Assembly (NCBI GenBank): GCA_028284265.1
Contig: JANQRZ010000003.1
Span: 1-64,000 of the forward strand
Length of the DNA: 64,000 nucleotides
Direction of reading: 5' to 3'
From: Rhodothermales bacterium
GTDB taxonomy: Bacteria; Bacteroidota; Rhodothermia; Rhodothermales; JANQRZ01
Part shown: positions 17,146-26,093 of the stretch, in pieces
How positions within the stretch are numbered: position 1 is the stretch's first letter
How the letters are laid out: the number at the start of each line of letters is the position of its first letter
The notes under the pieces: model-generated
Database searches by the model: none
The model's input: the letters and a program-made list of their open reading frames with translations, nothing else
What the model was told of the DNA's origin: nothing
Program-made: the position numbers and the translations under genes

Positions 17146-19431
17146 ATGCTCCAAGCCTCTACCTACTTCAGCGCCCAGCTTCGGGATATCCACGTTGAGC
17201 CTGCCTTCGAGCGACGGTTCCGGGTGCTCCTCGAATACTGCCGCCGCAATCTGCCCATCGTGGATGAGGATTACATCCGCCGGGCCTTCGGGGTTGCCTA
17301 CTGGGCGCACCGCGACGACCGCCGCGCTTCGGGCGAGCGCTACATCTCGCACCCGCTCGAAGTCGCCACCATCGTCGCCCGCGATGTCCCGTTCGACGAT
17401 GTGTCCGTCGTCGCCGCACTCTTGCACGACACGGTGGAGGACACCGACATCTCGCTCGAACTGATCGAGGCCGAGTTCGGGCAGGGGATGGCCCGGATCA
17501 TCGACGGGCTGACCAAGATCGACCACGTCTTCGCCAGCCGCGACCTCGGTCAGGCCGAGAACGTCCGCAAGCTGATGCTCTCGATGGCCTCCGACATCCG
17601 GGTCATCATCGTCAAGTTCGCCGACCGGCTGCACAACATGCGGACGCTCGACTCGCTGAACCAGCGTCGGCAACTGAAGATTGCCACCGAAACGCACGAT
17701 CTCTTCGTGCCGCTCGCCCACCGCTTCGGGCTGAACAAGGTCAAGACCGAGTTGGAAGACCTCTGCCTGAAGTACCTCCAACCTGATGCCTACCGCGCCA
17801 TCGCAAACGGGCTAGACAAGACCCGGAAGCAGCGCGAGTCGCACGTCGAGCAGTTCATCGAGCCGGTCAAGGCAGAGCTAGAAGACGCGGGATTTGAGTT
17901 CTCAATCTACGGTCGGCCCAAGAGCATCTCCTCGATCCATCGGAAGATGCAGGTCCAGCAGAAGGGCCTCGACGAGATTTACGACCTGTTCGCCGTCCGC
18001 GTCGTGCTTAAGAGCGAGGGCAAGAAGGGCCGCGAGGATTGCTGGCGCGTCTACTCGATTCTGACCGATCTCTACAAGCCCATTCCGGAGCGCTTCCGCG
18101 ATTTTATCTCTGTCCCGAAGTCCAACGGCTACCAGAGTCTGCACACGACGGTCATCGGTCCCGATGGGCGGCCTGTCGAGATCCAGATTCGGACCGAAGA
18201 GATGCACGCCGTCGCCGAGCAGGGCGTGGCGGCTCACTGGAAATACAAAGAGGGGGGGGGCGGTGGAGACGGCGTGGCGGCGAAGGTACGCAGCGACGAG
18301 GCGCTAGAACAGATCTATACGTGGGTCCGAGAGCTACTGGAGACGCCTGCCTCGGATCGGGCTAGCGACTTCGTCAAGGACTTCCAACTCAGCCTCTATG
18401 ACGAGGAGATCTATGTCTTCACACCACAGGGCGACGTGATGACGCTGCCACGCGGCGCGACGCCTGTAGACTTCGCCTTCCAGGTTCACTCGGAGGTCGG
18501 GTTTCACTGCATCGGGGCCAAGGTGAACGGGCGAATGGTGCCGCTCTCGTCGCACCTCACAAGTGGCGATCAGGTGCAAATCCTAACCTCGAACAAGCAG
18601 AAGCCGAACCCGGACTGGATGCAGTTTGTGGTGACGCACAAAGCACGGACGCGCATCCGGCATTGGATCAAAGAGAAGCGCCGCAAGACTGCCGAACACG
18701 GGCGTGAACTGCTGGAGCGTAAGCTGAAGCGGGCCAAGCTGGAGATCGAAGAGGACGATCTGAATCGGCTGTCGTCCAAGCTCAAGTTTCCTAACACGCA
18801 GCAACTGTTCTACGAAATCGGGTCGGGCCTGTACGATCCAGCTGACTTCGTTCGCTTCGTCAAGGAGGGACGCCGTGTCGAAGACGAAGGAGAGACGGAG
18901 ACTGACGAGACGCCACTGCGGCTTCAGGTCACCGAGTTCACGGAGACCGCCCGCGAGGAAGGCCGTGCCACCCTCGTGATTGACGGCGAGCACCACGCTG
19001 ACCTCGCCACGCAGTACGCAACGTGTTGCAACCCGATTCCCGGTGACGATGTCTTCGGGTTCGTCTCCAAGACGGGCACCATCAACATCCACCGCAACAA
19101 CTGCCGCAACGCCCCGCATCTGCTCATGGACCACGCCGACCGCGTTATCCCGGTTGAATGGAGCAGGCAGAAAGACGTACAGTTCATCTCGGCGCTTCGG
19201 CTTGTGGGGGAAGACCGGGTGGGGATGGTCTCGGACCTGACTACTGTTATCTCGAAAAACCTCAAAACCAACATCCGCTCCATCACCATCGAGAGCGAAG
19301 ACGGCGTGTTCGAGGGAACCATTGTGCTTCTTGTGTCCGACCTCAAGCATCTCCAGCGGCTGATGCAGCGCCTCGGGCGGGTTGAGGGCATCTTTGGGGT
19401 CTATCGATTTGAAAATGAAGGCCATTCATGA
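17146..19431 (+). CDS. Bifunctional (p)ppGpp synthetase/hydrolase (long RSH)
   Basis: 761 residues with full RelA/SpoT architecture. The HD hydrolase has SHPLEVATIVARD and the LLHDTVEDTD motif near residue 93, with its His and Asp intact. The synthetase has GRPKSISSIHRKMQ near 256 and FISVPKSNGYQSLHTT near 320. The TGS domain starts near 421 (EEIYVFTPQGDVM), a conserved-Cys region YATCCNPIPGDD near 624, and an ACT domain from 679. Both active sites look intact, so it should make and degrade the stringent alarmone. It follows the ribosomal cluster after a hairpin. Confidence 0.95.
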   Translation: MLQASTYFSAQLRDIHVEPAFERRFRVLLEYCRRNLPIVDEDYIRRAFGVAYWAHRDDRRASGERYISHPLEVATIVARDVPFDDVSVVAALLHDTVEDTDISLELIEAEFGQGMARIIDGLTKIDHVFASRDLGQAENVRKLMLSMASDIRVIIVKFADRLHNMRTLDSLNQRRQLKIATETHDLFVPLAHRFGLNKVKTELEDLCLKYLQPDAYRAIANGLDKTRKQRESHVEQFIEPVKAELEDAGFEFSIYGRPKSISSIHRKMQVQQKGLDEIYDLFAVRVVLKSEGKKGREDCWRVYSILTDLYKPIPERFRDFISVPKSNGYQSLHTTVIGPDGRPVEIQIRTEEMHAVAEQGVAAHWKYKEGGGGGDGVAAKVRSDEALEQIYTWVRELLETPASDRASDFVKDFQLSLYDEEIYVFTPQGDVMTLPRGATPVDFAFQVHSEVGFHCIGAKVNGRMVPLSSHLTSGDQVQILTSNKQKPNPDWMQFVVTHKARTRIRHWIKEKRRKTAEHGRELLERKLKRAKLEIEEDDLNRLSSKLKFPNTQQLFYEIGSGLYDPADFVRFVKEGRRVEDEGETETDETPLRLQVTEFTETAREEGRATLVIDGEHHADLATQYATCCNPIPGDDVFGFVSKTGTINIHRNNCRNAPHLLMDHADRVIPVEWSRQKDVQFISALRLVGEDRVGMVSDLTTVISKNLKTNIRSITIESEDGVFEGTIVLLVSDLKHLQRLMQRLGRVEGIFGVYRFENEGHS

Positions 19432-19727
19432 AGGTTCTGCGCAATTGATTTTTATGGGACGATAATCATAGTATGAACGTTGTTCATTGGAACATGTGCA
19501 TATACGCATAGTTGAGCGCTCTTGGCGATTCTGGCTGCTACTGAGCAGCAGGCGCTCTACGCATCGAATTGAAAAAATGGCAAACGGTAAGTAGCTTGTC
19601 GATTGTATATAGCAGAATCAGGCCGGATTCTGAGAGTGCTTCAAGCTGAACTATCCGTTTCGTTTCGTTCGTCAAACCTTCGTATGTGTAGCACCACCAC
19701 CATCTACTCACCACCACGGAGAAAATC

Positions 19728-20165
19728 ATGGCTCATAAGCGTGTCCCAACGCTGACAAAGAAAGATGTAGCGCGCCGCGTCGCCGAGTTGCGAGGCGAGC
19801 CGATCTACAAGTCGGAACCCTGGGTGACGGACGTCATCACCGCGCTACGCGAACTGATGCTTGCCGCGGACCCCGAGGTCCGGATCGAGCTACGTGACTT
19901 TGGCGTGTTCGAGGTAAAGAAGACCAAGGCCAAGCCGAAGGCGCGGAATCCCAAGACCAACGAGACGGTCTTCATCCCCAGCCGCCGCAAGACGCACTTC
20001 AAGCCGAGCAAGCGAGTCAAGCAGGAACTACAGCAGCCCCTCGCCGAACTTGGCTACTCGATTCCCGAAGGCAGCGCCGACTATGCGCTGACCAACGGCA
20101 CGTCCAAGAACGGTGCGAAGAAGACCAACGGGACGGCTCGCCAGAAGGAACTGAGCAACGCCTAG
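19728..20165 (+). CDS. HU/IHF-family DNA-binding protein with C-terminal extension
   Basis: 145 residues. The HU fold covers about residues 7-103: LTKKDVARRVAELRG, then RIELRDFGVFEVKKTKAKPKARNPKTNE and VFIPSRRKTHFKPSKRVKQEL, with the beta arm and its NPKT tip. About 40 further residues (Asn/Gly/Lys/Thr rich) extend beyond typical HU. The protein bends and compacts DNA. The 296-nt region before it is distinctly AT-richer than its surroundings and presumably holds the promoter; no convincing -35/-10 pair or gene was found there. Confidence 0.93.
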   Translation: MAHKRVPTLTKKDVARRVAELRGEPIYKSEPWVTDVITALRELMLAADPEVRIELRDFGVFEVKKTKAKPKARNPKTNETVFIPSRRKTHFKPSKRVKQELQQPLAELGYSIPEGSADYALTNGTSKNGAKKTNGTARQKELSNA

Positions 20166-20195
20166 CTGTCCGCCTCAGTCTCTCGTTGTACATTC

Positions 20196-20224
20196 AGGGC
20201 CGGTTCTGCCGGCCCTGTCTTTTA
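20196..20224 (+). terminator. Intrinsic terminator of the HU-like gene
   Basis: An 8-bp stem AGGGCCGG/CCGGCCCT with a TTCTG loop is followed by GTCTTTT, 31 nt after the stop. This is a standard rho-independent terminator. Confidence 0.8.
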
Positions 20225-20236
20225 CCTCTGACCGCA

Positions 20237-20686
20237 ATGCTTCCCACTCGGTCCCGGATCGTTGGCGTGGATTATGGCACCAAGCGAGTTGGCCTCGCGG
20301 TGGCTGATCCGCTCCGGCTGTTCGCCCAACCGCTGGAGACCCACGCGCCGGACGAGGCCGTGACAGCGCTCCGGGTGTTGCACGACCGTGAGGGAATCGA
20401 AACGCTGGTCGTCGGCTGGCCGCTCACGCCGGACGGCGAGGAGGGCGCAGCGACGCAGCGTGTGCAGCCTTTCGTAAACAGGCTGCGCAACGCCTTTCCC
20501 GGCGTTGCCATTGTGACGTGGGACGAGCGATTCTCCTCGGCGCGGGCGCAGGATGCGATTCGTGCTGCCGGTGCAGGGCGTAAAGCCCGCCGCGACCGTG
20601 CCCGCGTAGACCGCGCTGCTGCTGCCGTTATCCTCCAAGAATACCTCGACGAGATGGCTGACGGGCTCCCAACCTCTGACTCCTGA
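20237..20686 (+). CDS. ruvX: RuvX/YqgF-type Holliday junction resolvase family protein
   Basis: 149 residues from the ATG giving MLPTRSRIVGVDYGTKRVGLAVAD; an in-frame upstream start lies inside the preceding terminator and is rejected. The RNase H-like fold is shown by the first strand with the catalytic Asp (GVDYGTKRVGLA), LVVGWPLTPDGEEG, and VTWDERFSSARAQDAI. The family acts in pre-16S rRNA 5-prime end maturation and possibly recombination. It ends 8 nt before def. Confidence 0.93.
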   Translation: MLPTRSRIVGVDYGTKRVGLAVADPLRLFAQPLETHAPDEAVTALRVLHDREGIETLVVGWPLTPDGEEGAATQRVQPFVNRLRNAFPGVAIVTWDERFSSARAQDAIRAAGAGRKARRDRARVDRAAAAVILQEYLDEMADGLPTSDS

Positions 20687-20694
20687 CACATCGC

Positions 20695-21291
20695 ATGATT
20701 CTCCCCATCTACCCTTACGGCAGCCCAGTGCTTCGCACGGAAACGATGCCCATCGAGGCCAACAGCCCTGAGCTCCAGCAGTTGCTCGATGACATGGTTG
20801 AGACGATGCACGGGGCGAGTGGGATTGGTTTGGCCGCGCCCCAAGTGGGGCGGACCGAGCGCCTCTTTGTTGTGGATCTCAGTGCGATGGCTGAGGACAT
20901 CCAAGAGGAGTTGGGCGAGATACCAGACTGGGCGCAGGGGCCGATTGCGTTCATCAACCCAGACATTGTGGAGGCGGACGAAGATGACCTCTGCGACTAC
21001 GAGGAGGGATGTCTCTCCATTCCCGACATCCGCGAGAATGTGATCCGGCCGGATCACATCCGCGTCCGCTTTCTGGACCGCTCGTTCGAGCAGCAGGAGA
21101 TCGAGGCATCGGGGATGCTAGCCCGTGTGGTGCAGCACGAGTTCGATCACCTCAATGGCGTGCTGTTCGTCGACCACATCAGTCCACTTCGGCGGCGGCT
21201 CCTAAAGCGACGGCTCCGCGAGATGGCCCAAGGCCGCGTCGAGGCAGACTATCTACTCGCTGATCCGAAGCAGGCAGGCCAACTGGCCTGA
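20695..21291 (+). CDS. def: Peptide deformylase
   Basis: 198 residues. All three metalloenzyme motifs are present: GIGLAAPQVG, EGCLSIPDI with the metal-ligand Cys, and QHEFDHLNGVLF with two ligand His and the catalytic Glu. It removes the N-formyl group from nascent chains, upstream of the methionine aminopeptidase encoded in this window. The short ruvX-def spacer suggests co-transcription. Confidence 0.96.
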   Translation: MILPIYPYGSPVLRTETMPIEANSPELQQLLDDMVETMHGASGIGLAAPQVGRTERLFVVDLSAMAEDIQEELGEIPDWAQGPIAFINPDIVEADEDDLCDYEEGCLSIPDIRENVIRPDHIRVRFLDRSFEQQEIEASGMLARVVQHEFDHLNGVLFVDHISPLRRRLLKRRLREMAQGRVEADYLLADPKQAGQLA

Positions 21292-21394
21292 GTATCGCAC
21301 TACGGGATCACCCGGTCCGGTATTCTGAGCGAAGGGTTTGAAACCTATGGGCTGTGATGCGTACCCTTAGGTACACACCCAGACCCTACTGCTC

Positions 21395-22381
21395 ATGGAC
21401 GCCCTGTTTGCCACGGGTGGCGTGCTGGTCATCTTCCTGATCGTCGCGCTCCTGATCGTCTTTTTTTATTTCATTCCGCTTGGCCTGTGGGTCTCGGCGA
21501 TCACCGCGGGCGTCCGGGTCCGGCTGACGGAGCTAATCGGGATGCGACTGCGGAAGGTGCCGCCATCGGCCATCATCGGCCCGCTCATCACGGCACGTAA
21601 GGCAGGCATTGATGTGACGGCCAGTCAACTGGAAACGCACTTCTTGGCCCGAGGAAACGTCCGCAACACGGTCCAAGCCTTGATTTCCGCTGACAAGGCT
21701 AACATCGACCTTCCGTTCCAGCAGGCGACGGCCATCGACCTCGCGGGACGCGATGTGTTCGAGGCCGTGCAGGTATCGGTCAATCCCAAGGTCATCGAGA
21801 CGCCGCCGATTTCGGCCATCGCGAAGGACGGTATTCAGGTCCGCGCCATCGCCCGCGTGACGGTCCGCGCCAACATCAACCAACTCGTCGGTGGGGCGGG
21901 GGAGGAGACGATTATCGCCCGCGTCGGTGAGGGGATCGTCTCGACGATTGGATCGTCGGATACGCACCTGATGGTGCTCGAAAACCCAGACAACATCTCG
22001 AAGACGGTGCTCGCGAAGGGTCTCGACAGCGGGACGGCGTTCGAGATTCTCTCTATTGATATCGCTGATGTGGATGTGGGCGAGAACATTGGGGCGAAGC
22101 TCCAGACTGACCAAGCCGAGGCTGACCTCCAAGTGGCCCGTGCCAAGGCTGAGGAACGTCGCGCCGCAGCCGTTGCCGCCGAGCAGGAACAGCGCGCCGC
22201 GGTACAGGAGCAGCGTGCCCGACTCGTCGCTGCTGAAGCCGAAATCCCGCAGGCGATGGCGGAGGCGTTCCGCAAGGGCAACCTCGGCGTGATGGACTAC
22301 TACAACCTTCGCAACGTTGAGGCCGACACGCAGATGCGTCGCTCGATTGGTGGCGATGAAGACCCTGCTGCCGGGGCCTAG
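21395..22381 (+). CDS. floA: Flotillin-like protein FloA
   Basis: 328 residues, the normal FloA length. A hydrophobic N-terminal hairpin (about residues 5-35, with [19 protein letters not shown]) anchors it to the inner membrane. The SPFH region includes [28 protein letters not shown] and [25 protein letters not shown]-like sequence. The C terminus is an Ala/Glu/Arg-rich coiled coil. FloA organises ordered membrane microdomains. A terminator follows; the PspA operon, another membrane-integrity system, lies 3 kb away. Confidence 0.93.
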   Translation: MDALFATGGVLVIFLIVALLIVFFYFIPLGLWVSAITAGVRVRLTELIGMRLRKVPPSAIIGPLITARKAGIDVTASQLETHFLARGNVRNTVQALISADKANIDLPFQQATAIDLAGRDVFEAVQVSVNPKVIETPPISAIAKDGIQVRAIARVTVRANINQLVGGAGEETIIARVGEGIVSTIGSSDTHLMVLENPDNISKTVLAKGLDSGTAFEILSIDIADVDVGENIGAKLQTDQAEADLQVARAKAEERRAAAVAAEQEQRAAVQEQRARLVAAEAEIPQAMAEAFRKGNLGVMDYYNLRNVEADTQMRRSIGGDEDPAAGA

Positions 22382-22404
22382 CAGCTACTCGATTTCATTA
22401 GCAT

Positions 22405-22442
22405 CGTAGGGGCGACCAGTCGGTTGCCCCTACGCTTTTCTT
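22405..22442 (+). terminator. Terminator of floA, GGGGC/GCCCC repeat family
   Basis: A 13-bp stem (CGTAGGGGCGACC with GGTTGCCCCTACG, one G-T pair) and AGTC loop is followed by CTTTTCTT. The same TAGGGGC-N-ACC core forms the terminator of the pspA operon on the other strand, and a related hairpin follows the symporter gene. Confidence 0.8.
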
Positions 22443-22448
22443 GACTCT

Positions 22449-22994
22449 ATGTCTTTCGATTCTCGTGTCACTCGCGTCACCGCTTTCGCCTCGCTTGGTA
22501 TCCTCAGTGCTACGCAAGACCTCGTCCGATCCGTTTTGCCGTCGCTGACGGATGCAGCCAGCCCGGAACTCGTCGCCGAGGAGACGCTCGCCCTCGTAGC
22601 GACGGTGACGGCGCGGGCTGCCGAGGTTGGGCTGCAGGGTACGCTAGCCGAGGTTGTGGGAGCGGCGCTCTTGGAGACGCCGTTCCTCTACCACGACTAT
22701 TTGCTCGGCGGTCAACTCGTCGCCGAAGGTAGCGAAGGTGAGGTGGAGGTGGACCAGAGCGTCTACGAGCGACTTGGGCGGAAGATGGAGTTCTACGGTG
22801 TCCACTTCCCGGTCGGTCAGTTTCCCGGCCCGCGCGCGCTGGCCGATAAGCTGCCGCTTTGGATGGGGCGCATCTCGCCGCCGAAGCTTCCGACCACACC
22901 CGGCGAGCGCCTCGGCGAGACCGGCCTCGTAGACCTCCTCACGACACATCTCCGCCTCGTGCTTGCCTTCGCCCAACGTGTTGCCAGCGAGTAG
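22449..22994 (+). CDS. Hypothetical protein
   Basis: 181 residues, not recognised. The sequence is mostly helical in appearance: an N-terminal region with repeated Leu/Ala/Val segments (LVAEETLALVATVTARAAEVG), a middle region with TPFLYHDYLLGGQLVAEG and VYERLGRKMEFYGVHFP, and a Leu-rich end. No signal peptide or clear membrane helix. It begins 7 nt past the floA terminator and is convergent with the CorC-like gene. Confidence 0.7.
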   Translation: MSFDSRVTRVTAFASLGILSATQDLVRSVLPSLTDAASPELVAEETLALVATVTARAAEVGLQGTLAEVVGAALLETPFLYHDYLLGGQLVAEGSEGEVEVDQSVYERLGRKMEFYGVHFPVGQFPGPRALADKLPLWMGRISPPKLPTTPGERLGETGLVDLLTTHLRLVLAFAQRVASE

Positions 22995-22996
22995 TG

Positions 22997-24286
22997 CTAG
23001 AGTGCTCCGGTTTCCAGTCGCCCCGGCGCGTCGCGGATGATCCGGACGGTCTCGACACGATTGGCCGATGCCTTCAAGATCATCACCCGGTAGCCGTCGA
23101 TCTCAAACTCCTCACGCTCCTCGGGGATAGAAGAGAGGCGATCGAGTACGAGGCCAGCGATGGTCTCATAATCGCCTTCGGGGAGACTGAGGCCGTAGTT
23201 GGCATTGAGTGCCTCGACCTCGGCGCGGCCGCTGACAAGGAAGGTGTGGTCGTTGACTTGGCGGATCACTTCGTCCTCCGCGTCGAACTCGTCGCGGATG
23301 TCACCGAACAACTCTTCGAGCAAATCTTCCACGGTGATGAGTCCTGCCGTGCCGCCATACTCGTCGATCACGATGACCATCCCTATGCCGGTTTCGAGGA
23401 ACTCATAGAGCAGGTCTTTGGCGCGCTTCGCCTCGGGCACGAACGTCACCTCGCGGACGATGTCGCTGAGTTGCTTCGGCTGCTGGAACAGGTCGTGCGC
23501 CACGACGATGCCAACGATGTGGTCTACGTTCTCCCGGTAGACCGGCAGTCGGGAGAAGCCCGTCTCGACGAACCGTGCGCGAGCCTCGGCGAGTGTCGCG
23601 CCTTCGTCCACAGCCTCGACATCCGTGCGCGGGACCATCGAGTCCTTGACCCGGAGATTCCGTAGCTCGAACACGTTGGAGAGGATCTCGCTCTCCTCCT
23701 CGTCGAGGTCGAGCGTCCCTGCCTCGCGACTTTCGCGGACAATGGCTTCATAGTCGCTGCGGAGGAACTGCTGGAAGCTCTGCGCCTCCACGCCCGTCAG
23801 CTTGACGAGCAGCGAACTCGCCCACCCGGCGACTTTGATGACCGGTAGAAAAAGGTAGTACGTAAGCTTGAGCGGGAGTGCCGCGGCGAAGACCACCTGA
23901 TCGGCAGGTTCGCGGAAGAGCGACTTCGGGATGATCTCGCCGAAGATGAGGACGATGGTCGAGGCGATAATCGTCTGGAGGACGAGAACGAGGCCCTCCA
24001 CCGCTGCGTCCGGTCCGAGGAGGCTATGCGAGAAGGCACGCAGCGGCTCGTCGAGGGCGAGCGTCATCAGCGCCGAGTAGAGCACGAGCGCGATGTTGTT
24101 GCCGACGAGCGTGGTCGTCAGAAACTTAGCCGGTTCGCGGATGAACTCGCGCACGAGCCGCCCAATGAATCCCTCGCGATGGGCACGTACCTCAGCCTTG
24201 AGCCGATTCGCCGTCACGAACGCGATCTCCGAGCCGGAGAAGAACGCGCTCAGGACGAGCATCAGGGCGATGAGGGCGATCTCCAT
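22997..24286 (-). CDS. CorC/HlyC (CNNM)-type transporter-associated membrane protein
   Basis: 429 residues from the ATG giving MEIALIALMLVLSAFFSGSEIAF, the usual DUF21/CNNM start. Four hydrophobic segments fill the first roughly 170 residues. A CBS pair follows (MVPRTDVEAVDEGATLAEAR, RLPVYRENVDHIVGIVVAHDLF), then the CorC_HlyC domain with EYGGTAGLITVEDLLEELFGDI. The family is linked to Mg/Co efflux or membrane ion homeostasis. An in-frame upstream ATG would translate an octamer repeat and is disfavoured. Confidence 0.92.
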   Translation of the reverse strand: MEIALIALMLVLSAFFSGSEIAFVTANRLKAEVRAHREGFIGRLVREFIREPAKFLTTTLVGNNIALVLYSALMTLALDEPLRAFSHSLLGPDAAVEGLVLVLQTIIASTIVLIFGEIIPKSLFREPADQVVFAAALPLKLTYYLFLPVIKVAGWASSLLVKLTGVEAQSFQQFLRSDYEAIVRESREAGTLDLDEEESEILSNVFELRNLRVKDSMVPRTDVEAVDEGATLAEARARFVETGFSRLPVYRENVDHIVGIVVAHDLFQQPKQLSDIVREVTFVPEAKRAKDLLYEFLETGIGMVIVIDEYGGTAGLITVEDLLEELFGDIRDEFDAEDEVIRQVNDHTFLVSGRAEVEALNANYGLSLPEGDYETIAGLVLDRLSSIPEEREEFEIDGYRVMILKASANRVETVRIIRDAPGRLETGAL

Positions 24287-24292
24287 GGGGGT

Positions 24293-24365
24293 AATTGGGT
24301 GAATCGCTGATTGACTGATTCTGGTGTCATACTCACCCAACCAGTAGATCAGCCAGTCGCTCAAT
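24293..24365 (-). repeat. Octamer-unit inverted repeat before the CorC-like start codon
   Basis: On the plus strand the units run ATTGGGTG, AATCGCTG, ATTGACTG, ATTCTGGT in one arm and CTCACCCA, ACCAGTAG, ATCAGCCA, GTCGCTCA in the other, complementary around a short centre. It ends 6 nt before the chosen start codon. It shares CCCAACCAGT and CTGATTGA-type units with the element before the glycosyltransferase gene, but in opposite orientation relative to the gene. Confidence 0.8.
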
Positions 24366-24369
24366 AAAA

Positions 24370-25167
24370 TTAGCGTCCGCTGAACTCAGGCTTTTGCTTG
24401 TTGAGGAAGGCGTGGACGCCTTCTTGGAAATCCTCCGTCCCGCACGCTTGCCCGAAAAGCGCAGCCTCCATCTGCAAGCCCTGCGCCTGCGGCAAGTCTA
24501 CGGAGCGCAGCGCGTTCAGCGCCATCGCCACGGCCAGCGGTGCCTTCGAGACAATCGTCCCGACGATTTCTTGCGCTTTGGCAAGGAGGTCGCTGCTTGG
24601 TGTGACGTGGTTGACGAGGCCGATGGCGTGGGCGCGCTCCGCCGTGATGCGGTCACCAGTCAGAATCATCTCGGTGGCGAGGCCCTGACCGACAAGGCGC
24701 GGGAGGCGCTGCGTGCCGCCATAGCCGGGGATCAGCCCGAGGCCGACTTCCGGCAAGCCGAACTGCGCGTTCTCGCTTGCTACCCGAAGGTGGCAGGCGA
24801 GGGCCAGCTCGCACCCGCCGCCGAGCGCGTAGCCATTGACCGCCGCCACGACAGGTTTGGGTGAGTTCTCGATGCTGGTGAGGATGGCCTGCCCGCGTAG
24901 CGCAAACCGGTGGCCTTCGAGTGCGTCGAGGTCGGTGAACTCGGCGATGTCGGCTCCGGCGGCGAAGGCTTTCTCGCCGCTGCCCGTCAGGACTACGCCG
25001 CGCACGCGCTCGTCAGACCGGGTCTGGCGGAAGGCGCGCTGGAGGTCGGCGAGGACTTGTGTGTTGATCGCGTTCAGCTTGTCGGGCCGGTTGAGTGTGA
25101 TGACAGCGATGCCATCGGCGTCCACGTTGTAGAGGAGCGTATCGAAGGGGCTAGCGGGAGCTTCCAT
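24370..25167 (-). CDS. Enoyl-CoA hydratase/isomerase family protein
   Basis: 265 residues, the usual crotonase length. ITLNRPDKLNAINTQVL, the oxyanion-hole segment AFAAGADIAEF, and NGYALGGGCELALACHLRVASENAQFGLPEVGLGLIPGYGGTQRLPR-type sequence are diagnostic, including the two Glu positions of hydratases. Likely role is beta-oxidation or butyryl-CoA type metabolism in the cytosol; no other fatty-acid gene is adjacent. Confidence 0.94.
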   Translation of the reverse strand: MEAPASPFDTLLYNVDADGIAVITLNRPDKLNAINTQVLADLQRAFRQTRSDERVRGVVLTGSGEKAFAAGADIAEFTDLDALEGHRFALRGQAILTSIENSPKPVVAAVNGYALGGGCELALACHLRVASENAQFGLPEVGLGLIPGYGGTQRLPRLVGQGLATEMILTGDRITAERAHAIGLVNHVTPSSDLLAKAQEIVGTIVSKAPLAVAMALNALRSVDLPQAQGLQMEAALFGQACGTEDFQEGVHAFLNKQKPEFSGR

Positions 25168-25175
25168 GGGGACGA

Positions 25176-25213
25176 GAGAAAAAGGATAGGGGCAACCAAG
25201 ATGGTCGCCCCTA
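25176..25213 (-). terminator. Terminator of the pspA operon, GGGGC/GCCCC repeat family
   Basis: On the minus strand TAGGGGCGACC pairs with GGTTGCCCCTA around ATCTT and is followed by TCCTTTTTCTC. It lies 20 nt after the last pspA-operon gene and is nearly identical in stem to the floA terminator. Confidence 0.75.
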
Positions 25214-25233
25214 CAAGAATAGGCGTGGCAGGA

Positions 25234-26085
25234 TCAGTTACGCAATCGATCTCGCTTGGCAACGGTGTCGGTGGACGTCGGGTCCTCGAACATGTCTAGA
25301 TCGTCCAACAAGCTCGTCGTCGGCGCGAACACATCTTCGATCTGCTCGATGGACGCTTGCGTCTCCTCAACTTCGCTGACGAGAGTGTCGAGCTGGAAGG
25401 ATATCTCCTCGGGGTTGCGCATCGTGAGCGACTGCTCATGGATGTACTTCGTCACGTCCTCGATGGTCTCTAGCTGGGCCTCGATGACGGCGAGGTTCTC
25501 GTGTGCCTTCTTGAACTTGACGAGCCGCTTTTCGAGGATGTCGAGCCGCTTCTGCTTGATCTGCTGGACCTTCGGCGGGTCGTCTGTCATCTCGCCACGC
25601 AACTGCGCCATTGCGTTGACGACCTCGTTCTCGGTTGCCTGCTGGGCGAAGCGCTCGTACCGTTCTTTCTGCTGGAGCATGTTGAGGTATGAGTCGAGCA
25701 GGTCGTCGATCTTCTTGAGGTGCGATTCGAGCAGCCCCTGCGAGGCGTAGGACATCTTCTCGTAGTTCTCCCGGACCGCCTTTTCGATGTTGCGGAAGCG
25801 AATGTAGCGCTTCTGGCTGCTCTTGGTGAGTTGGCGGAAGACCTCCTTCTCCGTCGGCGGCTTGTTGCGCTCGGCCATCTTGCGCGACCGGACGACACGG
25901 CGGAAGCGCTCCTGACGCGGCATCATGCCGAGGTAGAGCAATTCGAGCGCAGCGGCGAAGAGAAGCACGAAGTTGGCGATTCCGGTTCCCGTGAGGACGA
26001 ACGCCGTCACCATCGCCATGATGAGGAACACGAGGTTCCACGGGCTGAGAAACGCTTCTTTGGTGTAGTTAATCGGCTCGCTCAT
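25234..26085 (-). CDS. Membrane-anchored coiled-coil protein of the pspA operon
   Basis: 283 residues, no recognised family. Two hydrophobic segments lie near the N terminus (LVFLIMAMVTAFVLTGTG and FVLLFAAALELLYLGMM), followed by about 220 residues of charged helix, likely coiled coil in the cytosol (LLESHLKKIDDLLDSYLNML, KRLVKFKKAHENLAVIEAQL). It ends with an acidic LDDLDMFEDPTS segment. It is the third gene after pspA, 8 nt from the middle gene. A membrane partner or scaffold for PspA-like rods is inferred from context. Confidence 0.8.
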   Translation of the reverse strand: MSEPINYTKEAFLSPWNLVFLIMAMVTAFVLTGTGIANFVLLFAAALELLYLGMMPRQERFRRVVRSRKMAERNKPPTEKEVFRQLTKSSQKRYIRFRNIEKAVRENYEKMSYASQGLLESHLKKIDDLLDSYLNMLQQKERYERFAQQATENEVVNAMAQLRGEMTDDPPKVQQIKQKRLDILEKRLVKFKKAHENLAVIEAQLETIEDVTKYIHEQSLTMRNPEEISFQLDTLVSEVEETQASIEQIEDVFAPTTSLLDDLDMFEDPTSTDTVAKRDRLRN

Positions 26086-26093
26086 GGGCCGCG

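Noticed and set aside
19432-19727. A small open frame on the minus strand in the AT-rich region before the HU-like gene
   Set aside because: About 60 codons, Trp/Tyr-rich and motif-free; the region looks like a regulatory spacer.
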